This document shows positions 33,401 to 48,400 of a stretch of 64,000 nt of DNA, piece by piece (the first letter of the stretch is position 1; the number at the start of each line of letters is the position of its first letter). The stretch comes from Marthasterias glacialis (taxonomy: Eukaryota > Echinodermata > Asteroidea > Forcipulatida > Asteriidae). The position numbers and the translations under genes are program-made. Below the pieces are notes generated by a model, which was not told the origin of the DNA, did not search any database, and saw nothing but the letters and a program-made list of their open reading frames with translations. The stretch is from positions 20,657,689-20,721,688 of the forward strand of contig OU452228.1 of the NCBI GenBank assembly GCA_911728455.2, written 5' to 3'.

Positions 33401-36400
33401 GTGTCACTTATTTCAAGAGGGAATTTTAAAGGATCAAGCAAATATTTCTTCCGTTAGGAATCCGTAATGACTCCCTCAACTTCAAATTAAAAAACAAATC
33501 ATTTACTTGTTTGCAATCTTCACACCCTGGCTTCTTTTCCAGACAAAAGACACGTCATATTCTCTTTAAGTAACATCTTGTGACCCTCCTCCAGTGAAAT
33601 TCCCTGTTCTATATCAAGCCTTAAATTCATAAGGTCTGAAATTCAAACCCCCCGCGGCTCCTCAGAGCCCTACCTCTTCACTTTCCCTTCGTCCTGCTAA
33701 TTCTCATAACGACCCATATACATGTAACTGACACAGATCATGACCCTGCATATCGGAAGATCGGCACAGAATTCCTTTGGAGATGTACAACTTGTGCCTG
33801 GTGACACATTCAAAACATGAAAACTACACGTACATCAATCTGATAGACATACATTAATGCAATGTCCCCCGGGCAATTTCATTTTCCCCCATGAAATTCT
33901 TACATCCGGTAACGGCATAACTTCCATCAAGCCATGGTGTGTTTTTTTTTTTTGGTTTTTTTTCTTCTTCTCATCTCTTATATGATTCATATTTCCTTCA
34001 GTGATACATTGCAGCGGTCCCTTCGCGTGTTGTCCAGAAATAACTACTTTATATTCCGGAAGATGAGCCTAGCGTGTCGTGATGCATTAGTCAATGGATA
34101 GTAGGCTGGGTACGGGGCCGATACCGAGCCGTTGGGGGAAACTGTGTTGTCATACAAGTCACGTATCAAAAAGGATCAATATCACATAGATAACAACATT
34201 AGAAAAAAAAATCACATGTAGGGTTTTTAAAAAATTCAAAATTCAGAAACAAGGAGATCATGGCTGAAGCAAGAATACTTTTTATAGGGGGGGAGGGGTA
34301 ATGATTTTTCAGTACTACAAAAATTACAATAAAATAATCAAAGGGAGAAAAAAACAAAGGACAGTAAGGGGGAATTGAGGTGAAACATGAGGGCCTCCCC
34401 CCCATCCCTCTATCTCTCTCTCTCTTAGGGTGCAGGGGCTACAGCCTCCTCAGCCTACCAACCCCCCCCCCACACACCCCTCCGCCAACGGAGATCATAC
34501 CAACTAAAACGAATGACAAAATGATTTGATGTTTATAAATAAACCGGTGCTCCTTACCTTTGCTTTCCACCAATGACTTGAGGAGAACATAACCCTGGTC
34601 TGCAAAGCCACTCAGGGATCCAGTTGGAATCTTGTAGAAAGGGCACTGACCTTCGGGAATGAATTCCGGCTTGTCATATTTAGCCAAGATTGCATTCAGG
34701 TCATCCTGATTGTACACCCAATGGACAGGCAGACCTGTGACAAAGAACAATTTAATAATGGTTGGAAAATGAAACAAAATGAACTTTGGTATGACGATTA
34801 CATCATGTGAAATCTAATGCATTTATAAATGTACTATATAACTGGGGGAAGGGGGGAGAAGGGGAGGGGGAAGTGGGGGGGGGTACATACCCCAGGCACT
34901 GCCTTATGGGGAACCCAACTGACCAAAGTTATTTGCACGTGGTTTGTGAGTGTACATGTATAGGGTGCGGTTATTAATAATAATAATATCTCAAAATGAT
35001 TTTAAGGTATTCAATCAAAAAATAATTTGAAGGGAATCATCAGTTGGCATTTTGCGTTGTGCTTTCTAGTTGGAACAACAACCCTGCAAATAAGGAAAAC
35101 AACATGTTTATTTTCTCTGTTTATCTGTATGCAATGTGTGTTTGTCATTTCCTTCTTGGAAGATCCATATATGAATCATTTTATTGAGGCGACAGATAAC
35201 CAAGCAAGGTATTCAAGCGTAGCTTTACGTTCATCACACCTAAATGAACAGCGCATTATCCGAACACGACCAGAATAGAGAAATCACATCCTCCTACACC
35301 AAGTGTGACTGGACCCTCTTAGTAAACACTGAGTTCGATAGAGTTTCTTTTTCAACCTTGCCCCCAAGCAGAGACAGCCATTTGTCATCGTTAATTGAGG
35401 CGAACTCGTCTGACGAGTCTACATTTGTTCAACCTGTGTTGCAGAGGATGATCAAACAGCTGTCCCAATATCAAGTCAAATAACCTGGCTGCCAAGATGG
35501 AGCCAAGCACTGTCACACTATATCAAGACGTAGACGATATTGATAAAAACAGATAATGTAATTTGGATTTTTGTCTATAGAATGTATAAACTGCGTCTTC
35601 AAGTGGTATTTTAAGACGGAACTCTCCGATCCGTATATTATGACAAAGTCAATTGTCAACAAATCTTATTGTTTGTTTTACTGTCTCAACAACACATCTT
35701 CAAGATGAAACGTCCTTGTCCTCAAAGATAACAAAACCTGAAAATTAGTCCTGCATTCATGAGATCATGTTCAATATACTATTTCCTCATTGATACACTT
35801 GATGATTAAGTGAAATAAATCAAGAGTAGTGGGCCTCTCTATTTGTTTTAAGAGATTAAAGGGCATTTACAACACTGGTAAGATTTAACCAATTAAATAT
35901 TTACAGAACTGCACCTATAAAAATGGTCATGGTGGAAAACTTCCCTTGAAATATGTTTGCCTGAAATGCTACAGTTTTTGAGAAATGAGTAAAACAATTA
36001 GTTTCGATTTCCCCCGAGACCAAAACTTAATGTTATAAAACAGTAAAAACATATAATTTTTTTTCCACTGTTTTCTTGTGACTCCATCGACCGATTGAGC
36101 CTCAATTGTCATAGGTTTGTTATTTCATATAGGCCTATATATTGGACCACACAAAGTGCAGATATTGGTCTTTGACAATATTGCCAGTGTTAGCCATGTG
36201 CTTTAAGACCTTCAGGATGTTACAGTGGAATAAAATTGGAAGCAGGAATGGGTCATTTCCAAAATGTAGAGACTCTGTCCTCGCTAGAATTGAAAAAATG
36301 GAGAGCATATAAGAATAGACCTTATGCATTGACGTCATCACGCCGCCATCTTAGAGGTAAATCGATGATGTAACAATGGAAACGCACAGATTTGTACGCA

Positions 36401-39400
36401 CGGCGCACAGGCTTGGCCAATGAACAGCCTCCTTTTGACCTCTAGGCGAGGGCGCCCTACTCAAATGACGTCATGTGCATAAGGTCTATACCGTGTATTT
36501 ATTATGCGCTTTATCAAGCCAGCTAGGCCTCTCAAAGCTCCTTATAGTAATATTAACCGTGTTCATCAGGCCCTAAGCATTCCTAAAACCATCTCAACTC
36601 CTTTGGAGTATGCAGCACCGCCAGCCAAATCAACGCACAGGTTGCTAACCATTCACATCAACAATCTCTACCCTCGCAGGTACCCATTTGCTTCTGGGTG
36701 ATGAGAAGCAATTGTAGTAAATTGTCTTGCGGTTGTCACGACCAGGATTCGAACACACACTCCGGTTGACCTAGCCACCAAAACATTCAGTTTGATGCGC
36801 TAGACTGCGCTCGGCCACGGCACGCCAATAGCAGAGATTAAAGACCTGATATGGGTCCATTTTTTCTTGGTTGCAACTTCTGGAATTTGGAGAAGAAGAA
36901 CAAATGATGGATGGACATCCTATGACAGCCAATATCACAGGTCTTTTAGGAACATAGACTAAGGAAAAGGATCAGTGTTTACAACAAGCTGAGAAAATAC
37001 ACACAAGGTTCACTTCAAGTTGTTGATAATTATTTGTTTCAGATGTTAGCAAGATGAAAAACAATCTGAATCAGTCTCACTGGATAACGAACATTGATCT
37101 GAGCATGGAGCACATTTTTGAGTTAAGTTATAGGAGTTACACTTTCCCTCTTACCATGATTACACTCAGGTAAAGAAGTTGCAACGAAATTATTCAGCAT
37201 GACTGCCTGTGTTTATTTAAAACTTACGTAAATACTTCAAATGTTTTGTTGACACATGAATGAGAATGGCCATGATGCAGTACAGAAAATACCCCCCAAT
37301 GATTCGATAAACGCTGATACGACTAAGTACGTAATGAAATTCTTCCTGTAAAATTAAGTTAGTAATATTGCTTTTGCGGGTATGCAGTGATTGTATTTGT
37401 AAGCGACACGAGTAATCTAATCAACATCCGAAGAAGTATTAAGGAAAATGTACGCTCAGTAAGAAAGGCAAGAGTGTTAGAAGAGGAGACAGACTTCTTA
37501 AATCTGCCGACATTCTTTGCTGCCAGTAAATGCTGCAGTTACTGTAGTTTCATTCGATGACATTAATTCATTGTTGGGCATATTTTCTAGGGAAATTTTC
37601 TGCTGACTCATGTACGTAATTAGAGGGAATTTTTTTTAAGGAAGTAATATGCCTCATTTATGGATTGTCATTCATTAAATTCAAATCAGAACCATATTTA
37701 ATAATAAGGATATAATACTTTGTGGAAGCAATTTGAGATGAAGTAAACTTTCAGTTTTGTAACAACAATAATAATACTTGAGTCTCATAAAGTCTTATAA
37801 AGTGCATGTATCTACCAACAATTAGGTACTCAAGGCGCTTATTATATTATTTTTTAAGGCAGGTATTTGAGTTTTTTTAATTATGAGAGCCACTTATGTA
37901 GCAGCTTGTAATGGTTTACAAGGTGCTGAGGCACATTCAGCAGCCACTGCCAGAAACACCGGGGCAAACCCATTCTCTTGCGATTAGTGTAACTGGGTTC
38001 ATTTACGTGCATTACACAAAGCACGGGACCTACGGCTATACTCCCATCCGAAGGACGAAGCAATAATGGTCAAGTGTCTTGCTCAAGGACACGAGTGTCA
38101 AGACCAGGACTCGAACCCACACTCTGCTGATCAGAAACACCATAGTTTGAGTCCAGTGCGCTTGACTGCTCGGCAACGACACGCCACGTTTTAAAGTGAA
38201 CTCCTTGTACTTGAGAGTGGCTCTCAGTGTTCAGTTTTAATTTTCAATCAATGTTTCACTAACAGTTTTCCTTTAAGTAAAAAGAAAGACTCTTTTAGGG
38301 TGGAAACGTTGGGCCGTTAACAAGTTTTGAGTATGAAATACTCGTTCCCGATGATGACACATCTCCGTTATCATCCAATCAGTTGTCTACATTAAGACAC
38401 ATTATAAGAAGTGCCTGTACCCCTGATTCTGTCAATGATAAAACCACCCTACTATAAAGGGTTGGGGAATGATTACTTCAGTATGATTGAGTGATTAGTC
38501 AGTGACTAATCCCAAGATTAATCCAAAGAAAGCTTTCATTCTGCTTGGGACCTCGACAAGCCCGCAGGAAGCTCAAAATCATTGGTCAGCCCCGTCTCAG
38601 AAGCCGATACAGAATTTACAACCAAACCTTTCCATCATAAATACATTCCTCCACGGTAAATGCATCTAAAACATACTACCTGGATACAGAAGCCTCCCAG
38701 TGACGAAGATGTGTGCAAAAAAAAATTTGGGATGTCAATTCAAAAAATAAATAAATAAATAAAATATTGGTATGGCCATGGCCGTACCACTTCCTACGGG
38801 CCTACAGGACCTGACAAGATCTTGGGTTACACTTTACTTCTTGTCAATGAATCTGATTGTCTATTTGTCTACATCACTACTGAGTCGTACTGTACAACAG
38901 AACTTTCCAAGCTTTTGTTAGTTTTGTGATTGCTATAAAAAGTGCACCGATTATAAAAAACACTACCTTAAAAATAAAGAACAGAATTGCTAATTACACA
39001 AGAGACTACGAGAGAGAAAGATTAATTTCAATGTTAACTGATTACAAACTTAATACCAAACTCCCAGAGAGTTGTTTCCATCTAGAATGCTTTCAAAGTC
39101 AAGAAATAGTCTTGGCAGACCCCCAACATATCAAGCTGTTAGCGTTCACACAGTCACCGATTTTTCCGCTATCGCCATCAATTGCCGTCAAAAACTCTGC
39201 CTCGGTGTCATTTTTTTGTGCACACCTAAAAAGAGGAGCAACGCTTTGACTTCTTAAAAGAGTACAAGGAAGACAACATAATTCCACATCAAACTGGAAT
39301 CAAATACTGAGAATTTTTATTAAAGAAAAGCCCATACTTTTTAGGATTTATATTGTTGTTTTAGCAGAATATATCACCATTTTGTGTGTAAAATCACGTT

Positions 39401-42400
39401 TTTTAAGTCTCTTCAACTTGCCATAAATACAAACAGCACCACCGTATGACCTTCTTTAAAAAAGTGTTTTTAGGGAAGGTTCTGGTCTAACTACTTATCT
39501 AAATTTTTTTCTGATTGGACCTTGTCAGGGCTCATACTTTTAGGTTTAAAGAAGAGCATCGCCAATCATAATCATGCTTACATACATCGTCAGTATTCAA
39601 GTTATGTGTAGTGCGTGTATGATACACACTCCCTTCCACACAGTTCGCAAAAGCAAATGTATTGCATTTTGTTACAATAATGCACAAAATTGAGTAAAAT
39701 AAATAGGAGCGGTTCAGACCATAAACAAATGGATATGAATCACCATTTCTTACTTGGACTGATGCAACACAAGTCATAAGTATAAAGCCTGATATGAACA
39801 CGTACCAAATCGCTGACAAAACATCAACTGCTCTTCGCTGTTTCCTCTAAAATGTGACGATCAAATTTAATGAAATTTTCAAAGGTCGTTTGCATACATG
39901 TGTTTGTTGAAAACTAGAGGACGGGAACTAATTTTCTCCCCCCAAAAAGCAATGCCGTACTTTCCCTTCAAATGTAAGTAGGCCCTACACCCATGGAATT
40001 GACAAACTAATAATACATGTATTGTTTAAGCAAAAACTGTTGTTACCCTTTGCTGTTATAAAATTAATATTTTGCCCCAAAATATTAATAAAGATTTTCG
40101 TCAATTTTAAAACTGATTGCATCATCCCTCAGGCCATATAAGGGGAGTGTTTAAATCTTACTAAGTTTCCTTTATATTGCATAATTAAGTAAAGCTTTAC
40201 AAATCTTTTTTATTTTTGTTTATTTATTTTTTTTATTTTATGTGCAACGTTGATCAAATCTGGGCATTAATACTCCGTAATAGATCGAGACTGGAAGCTT
40301 ATCTCTTTCCACTATGCACTTGTAACACCAACATGTTTACATGATTACTGTCACACACACACACACACACACAAAGTAAAAAAAAAAACAAACAGCGGCG
40401 ATGAGGATTTGACAAAGTCAGCAGCGTGAAACAAGGTTTTCTAGAGATGCCGCCACCAAGTCAAGTTTAACCATGACTCATCGCATTTGTTTAATGTACT
40501 CCCTCCAGGAGAGACTAAAGAGAATTTATGATGCGAGATAAATTTTGCCGCTGCCGCCGAGCAGGCTGAGAAATTGTAATTGAGAGCAGCAGGACTCTCA
40601 GAGATTGGATGAAGGTGCTTCTTGAGAAACATTCAGAGTCAGTCAAATAAACAGTTTCTTTACTGAGGAGAGAGGGTGACATTCTCTCAGCCGGTGGGAT
40701 CTCCGGACAAGAAGTGATACATTAAATGTCAAAGACGTGATTTATTTATAGTCAGAGGTGTTTTACCCTTCCAGTGTGAACAGAAATCTGATATAGTCAT
40801 CTTTGTTTATGATTTCTTATCCAGTCAGAAAACACAGTTTTACCAACGTGAAGATATATACAAGACAGCACGGTTTCTTGTGCCGTTATAAAGGGGGATT
40901 GTCGTCACGAATCCTAGCATGCCTGTGGCTGTACATGGGATTATGAACTCTAACCCTAGTTACTGCCGTCACATCCTGATATAATAATGGCGGTGCACTG
41001 GGTGATGTGACGGCCAATGCTCACATGTGAGCAGTAACACGGTTCAGAGTTCATAATTCCATGTTCAGCCACAAGCCTGCTATGATCATGACCACAGTCC
41101 CCCTTTAATTGTTTTAGGGCTTGACACTAGAAGCCACATTCAGAATCAAACTAAATCTGCTCTTTCATTGTACCAATGAAAACCCTGGCTGTACAATCTA
41201 CAAGAATTCAGAAGGGTCTACAAACAACAAACCCATCTCATATGAAAGAAAAAAAATGTCCTTAGATTTATCCGACAAGTGTCAATCATAAGTAGAAGGA
41301 GAGACTCCCCTTTTTACCAACTTGGAACAGTCCAGTATTATGTGATGCTGTTGTTCTTCTGGCTTCCGTTTTCTCACATGACTAGAGTAGAAGCTCAGAG
41401 GAGAGTTTGTAATAAGCCCTAAATTCTATGGATACTACTCAAGAACCATAGCATGTTTGCAAGGATCTTAGCATTCATCAACTCAGGTAAATTATTTGAC
41501 TCCCGTAGTGTTCATAGATTTCTGTAATTCCTTGTTATTATTCGGTTATTCTTTGAACTATCAGCTTATTATGTCATGAATATCATAAGGGGATGGCAGG
41601 AGTGTGGATGGGAAGGAGGAGCGGGGGTAGAAAGGATCAGGTTATGCTTTTTTTTATCAAAAGGATTCCAACTGCATATCATTAATAATTGCATGAAATA
41701 ACAATCAGCCATCGAAATGGAAAGACTGTGACAATGTAGCGTGCCCAGTGATGTGCTGACACTGAAACGCAACTCATAAATTGTGTAACTATAACTCTTT
41801 ACATACAAAATAAATGTTTCATATCAATTTATGCTAATGCCAGCTCATTTTTCATTTTCAAACGATAACCCTCAAGTTGAAAGAATTTTAAATTAAAAGT
41901 TGTACGGTCCGATTTTTGCCAAAAAAAATTGTTTTGAGTAATTTTTTCTCTGAACGAGTTGTGACAGATGATGCTGTTTCAGCTTGCAAAAAAAGTTGCT
42001 TATGCCACAGACAATGAAAAAAATGCAAAACAATAATTCATTTTCATTTGTTAATTAACTACCACTTATCATTGGCAGATTATTTTCATGCAATGCCTGA
42101 AATGAAAGCTTAGTCCCTTAACTTTCTAGAATCTACAAATATGGCTATTTAAAATCTATATCTAAATTTTGGGGTCAAACCTAGCATCTTTAATTTAATT
42201 TAAAGATGACAGTTGTGAAAGTCTTTTGCAGTTCTCTGAACGAACAACTGTGGATTTTGTATAAATACACATCCACAGAGGTAGTAGGTCTACATACATG
42301 TACCTCTGTGACACAATCTAGCACCCTTTTCATCACCAAATTGATCGGCCAAGATACCTCCTCTTATCCAGTCAAGGAGTTCTCGAGTCTCAAAAAAAAA

Positions 42401-45400
42401 CCACAGCTATATTTAACACCAATTCACTAACCCTTACTAAAAGGTGGCATTCTCAAGACTTAAATCCTGCCAACAATGGGAACAAAACTGGCTATAAATC
42501 TCCCTGGGGTGTGTGTTTGTGTGTGCTGATCACTTGAGGTTTTAGAGACTCAATGAGTATAGGATATGATGGTCTACTGTTGAGAGTAGTCACTGAGCAG
42601 CTGGGAAGGCAGTAGAGGGGGGGGGGGAGGGTCCTCTTAGCCAGAAGCCCAGAAAGGGTTTAAAACACCAAGGGGCCAATTTCATAATAGCTGTTCAACA
42701 GAAAATACTGCTCAGCAAATTTCTTTGCTGAGCGAAAAATGAGCGGGACACCAGTCGCAGGAGTGTAAACATAATGGAATGTTGGCTGGTAACCTGTTTC
42801 TGCTAAGCAAGATTTGTCTGTGCTTAGCAAGTTTCTGTGCTTACTGGCTTTATGAAACTGGGCCAAGGTGATATTAAAGTACACAGACAAGATTGGTAGT
42901 TGTCAACGACCAGTGTCTGAACTTAAAGTGACCCACAACATAATTTATACATGTATGAAATAACAAACCTGTGAAAGTTTCAACACAATCGGTCATCAGA
43001 GTTGCAAGAAAAAAGTGGGGAAAAAGCGTTATAAGTTTTCAGTGTTTTTAAACATTGGTAAACTGACTGTAAATACTTCCATTCTTTGCACAGATCAAGA
43101 TATTTGTAATAAAACCACCCTGTGAAAACGTCACCTCATTTCGTCGTTTCATTTGTGAGAAAATGGTAAAAATGCATTCAGCATTTTTGTATGCATTCCT
43201 AGAGGCAGTGTTTTCGTCTCATCAAGACGAAAACAAACTTTGATTTATTATTCAAAAATGATAACACTTCAGGCAGAAGTATTTCAAGAAACGTTTTCTA
43301 CCATCATTATCATTTAAGGTATACAAAAATCTGTGAACATTTATGTTTTTCTTGATTACCAATGTTGAGCTGGGGCTTTTAAACTCCCCAGATCAAAACT
43401 AATTGTTCTACTTATTTCTCAAAAACTATATTGCATTTCATGCAAAAACATTTGAAGAGAAGTTTTTCACCACGACCATCTTATACCATGTAAGGCGTTT
43501 GCAAATCTGTGAACAAATGTTTTCAACCCTACCAATGTTTTACACATCCTTGGAGACACATTTCAGCCATATCAGTGCCTGATACTTTGTGTTCCAACCT
43601 TATACGAATAGTTGTATATTTTTTAATCGACCTCACGCACATGACGTCATTTGAGTAGGGCGCCCTCGCCTAGAGGTCAAAGGGAGGTTGTTCATTGGCC
43701 AATCATGCGTGCCGCGTGTACAGATCTGTGCGCTTCCATTGTTTCATCAACGGTTTACCTCCAAGATGGCGGCTGGATGGCGTCAATGCATGAGGTCTAT
43801 ACCCATGCTTCACAACCCCACCTCCCCCCTCCCAACACCAATAATGGGTTGATTTTATAATTTGGGTAAAGAAATAAGCTATTCAACATGATTTGGCCTT
43901 CATAAAATGGGAGACTTTGGAATGATAGGTGGCAGCAGACTTACCAGGTAAACTAACACAGTTTACGTAGTTATGAGTATGCGCACATTTCCGAAGAACA
44001 GTGGATACACCTGGTAAGTCTGCTGCCACCTAGTGTCCTCAAAAGTCTCCAATTCAGAAGAGCTGTTGAATTGCCAGTGGCTCGATTCGTTTATACTGTA
44101 CTCCAAGTTGAAGGGAAGAAGTTCTCATTTTTTAGGCTAAACTGTTATGTCATCTAGGATGTACGCTAATAACTTTTTACAGGTACAATACAGAATTGGT
44201 ATTCATCAACAAATCATTTTTTCTTAGTACCAGTCTAAAAGCTATACCGATAATGAAGTTCATACCAGTACCAATCTTCCATAGAAATGTTTCTGTCTGA
44301 AAAAAACTGTCAAAGTCCAGAAAATAGAATTTGAAGACCCCAATTTTAATTTTGATTGTAACAATCAAAATCAAGGACAATGTGTTCACACGCTGAAAAG
44401 TGTGCACGTTTTTTCACTATTTTCTCCCGACTGGGACGACGGTTTGAGCCCAACTTTTCAAAGGTTTTTTTTGTTTTCATGTGTATATTGAATCACTCAA
44501 CGTAAGAACACTGCACTGTCAGCTTTGCCAATCCTACATTACATCTTGACTTTAAAATGGGCAAAAATAACTGCTTGCCGTTTCCATTAGGAAGTAAATG
44601 CTTTGAATACTTGAAGAGGATTCTATCCAGACAGGGTCCTTCAGAGGATTGGAACTACACACAGCTGATGATAACAGCAATTAAAAAAGCAATTAGATTG
44701 AAGGTCGGATCTTTTGCTCACAGCATGTGATGTACAGGTATTCTACCTGTTTAGCTATTTGCAGTACTTTTGACCACGTCAGCTTGCGTTTGAGCCAAAT
44801 TTGCGCGATGCAAAACAAGTAAAACAGACTGTGTTTTCATTGTTAATACTACTATTATTTATTTAGCCATTGGTGCATTAATTAAAACAACATAGAGTCA
44901 GACAAATATATATGATAAAAACCGCAATTGTGATGTGAGGAAATTCGCCGCTGAAAGCACCCTTATACAGTAAACAAAATATGGTCAATTAGCATGATTT
45001 CTCCACGGAGATGACACTGCAGTATTTCAGGATAATGCATGGTCTACAAAGTGCAAACTACTAAAAATAAGAGTCATTGTCAATCGTTCTGTGGTTGCCA
45101 TGGAGAATATAGTTACTGTTCAAGCATGGTGCCGTGGTAGAGAGTGCAAAACTGCCACGGCAACAAGTCTTTCTAAGGTTACCTGTTAAAATTGCGGATG
45201 CATGAAAAGTTCATTCTTTGCCATGTCTGCACTGCTCATTGTAAACATAGATCCAGAGTGACCTAGCTGCCCTGGATGCCCCAAAACGGATATAATGGTC
45301 TCTGTAGGACATCAATGTCTATATTGGAAACTGCCACATAACTGGTTTATATGGTTGAAAGCCTGTCGTTTGTTTAGCCAATTCTTGATCTATGGTTACT

Positions 45401-48400
45401 GGGTTAAGCACAGCCTAAATGTAAAAAAAAAAAAACAAGTTCAAAATAGAATTCTACATGTGTGACATGTAGTCCTACCAATGACTGGACAGTGGAGAGA
45501 GAGGTTCCAGAAAGGGTAGATAATGCAGTTTGCATTTATGGTTTGTATAATTTGGTAACTGCTGACAAAAAAAATCAAACAATAAGAATGTATATTTAAA
45601 ATGGGCTACAATATTTATGAACTTTATTTTCTTCTTTTTTCTGCACTACAAAAATGACACAAACCTATCAGAATATGGCATAGTACAGTGCAGGATTGTA
45701 TGAAACACGCCTTCAGAAGAAAATGTTTCCTCTTTGCAAATGTTCACATTTTAATAACAGTCACCAAAAAACATTTGTCAAAATATTGATAACAGTTGAC
45801 AAATGTTAAGGGGCAAATTAAAAGCATCATACTTGAGGAAACACCAGAGGCAACTTATGAATATTCATTTTGAAAGATCAATTTCTACGATCTGAAATTT
45901 CACTCTCTCGCCTGATTGGTGTCAGTTTGGATCTTTTCCGAGTGAAACTCACTGTACATTACCCTTTTGGAGTGGAATTGGAGCAAACTTTACTATGATT
46001 CAAGTTGAAAATACTATACCCGTCTTTCACTATTAAAAGCGTTGTCCGCCGTATGGGTCTTTGCAAGAGTGGTATGGCAGACAAAACAAGCGTTTTTTCA
46101 CTCTTTAACATTTAGAGAAGAGCGTTCAATCAAACTGATTATAATGAAACATAAAAAAAAGGGTAAAGTTCACATAACAACTTTCCACTTTAAACTTGCC
46201 GGCAGAGAGAAATAATTCACCACTCCACAGCGTGATTCACATGCAGAAGACATTTCAACGTGCTTCGGACATTTTATTTATACTGTTGGGGGAGATGGAG
46301 TGCAGGAGACATCCATAATTTACCACGTTGTGACACAGCCCCAGGACTTGTTATGGAAATGTGGTCCACTCGATACCACACTACCTGGGGCTTCTCGGGC
46401 CTAAGGAAAGATGAGTTCTGCACCATCATCCTAATGAACCGTGCTACCGGTTCATGCTCACTGGTTAATAACAACGAGTCAACGAAAGCCATTTTAAGTA
46501 ATGGTGGGTAACATGCATGCATCACACGGGGGTACATTACACTTAATGAGGATGAGACGTGATTAAATATATATGTAAATTGCTTGTTGTCGAGCAGATT
46601 ACGTGTACGTTCCCCATGCAATCTGTGGCTTGTTTCATTTCAGAAAAGTCCCCCACATTGTGCTTGAAATCTTCCGGAGCTTAAATTTTCCAGATAAAAA
46701 TCAATCAACTGAATGTGCTTGTTACTGATTCAATCTTATGATTATAATCAACATAAACATAAACATAAACAGGTCGACAGGAGTTCAGAAGTTTGGCATC
46801 ATATTTTAATATTTGGCTGGTAACCTACAGCTTGTGTCTGCTAGTTTATAAGTAAATGTTCTGTAGAGGTACATGCACTTGTGCAAAATGGTACTTATCA
46901 AAATTACCCAAACTGTACAGGTTACCAGTCTATGGTTAAACACACACACCAGGCCTGATACTTCACGGAGGCAATGGAGGCAATTGCCTCCGTTGCCCCT
47001 GGTCATTGCCTTGGTGCCCTTGAACTGTTCCAACAGCAATGTACAATTTCCTCATAGAGGAGCCCTTTATGAAGAAGGAAATGCCTTGGTGCCCTTGCCC
47101 TTTCAAGAACGAAGCAATCAGGCCTGAAAACAATTTCTTTTACAATTATTCACTTCATTACCAATGCAGTTTCTTGTTTCATTTATCACGATGACTGTAT
47201 CTTAAAGATGAGCAGAGTAAACTGTTGGAAGACGTCGAGATCACAATTTGCTCTTTTCAGAGACAGCACTCCTCCCAAAAGAGATTTATACATGGTTGTA
47301 CCCACAAGTTTACTAGTAATAGTTAGCTCCTATGGGCAACGACAGTTTACAAATACACCATGACTGTAATTCTGGTATAAAATCCCAGTTTCTACACATT
47401 CTGTGACACTTAAATTGAACATTATTCTCATGCATGACATCATGTCCTTCACGAGTCATATTTCAACCAAAAATATGACAATGCAAACAAAAAACCAACT
47501 GTGTTGTTGTCACCCCACTTAAAGAAATATCTAGCCAGGAGGCAACCCACAACATTCTTGGAAGGAATACTGCTCAGTGCTGGTTTGTCTCAAAAGGGTG
47601 AGGTAAGGATTCAGTTGCTCAACAATGAGTTGTTTCATGCTCCTCCGCTGCGCTCATTATGCATGAAAAAAAAGACTCACTCTACTGGCCGACATTCACT
47701 GACACAAGCTAGACAAAAATGTGTTTGGTCTTCATCAAGTTTATTAAAGAATGGGATTGTGTCAGTGATTATGCTAGTGTCATTATGTAGAGAAAACCAG
47801 GTGGTGTTAAGCAGTGGCCTGAACAATTTGAATTTGTTGTAACAACACTTCTTGTACAGGCCTGATACTTCAGAGAGGCAACGGAGGCAATTGCCTCCGG
47901 TGCACCTGGTCATTGCCTTGGTGCCCTTCAAATGTTCCACTAAAAATTTTACAGTTTCCTCATAGAGGTGCCCTTTATCAAGAAGAAAATGCCTTGGTGC
48001 CCTTGCCCTTTCAAGAACGAAGCAATCAGGCCTGCTTGTATACGACCATGTTTGGCTGCATTTGTTTGATTGTGGCGCGCCCCTCTCACGTGACCGCTGT
48101 GGGAGGCCGAGCATTTTTGTTACACGACATTCATTTGATTCAAACCCAATTTTGTCAAACTCGATTTACAAAAGTGAGCTGAATGTGTACGAGTGCATTT
48201 GTAACAATCATTCGTCCTTGGGTGATTTATTATCTTCATTATTAGTCGTTCCCCCCAGACTGGCAGTCTACATCTTTCTTTCAAAAAATGAGTTCTGATT
48301 CTTCGTTATGAGTCGTCCCCCACTACCCCAGACCGGCAGTTCTTGGGTTGGATAGATCCTGTTTCCCCAGTGGCCCTTCCCTTTGGAAACAGTTCCCACT

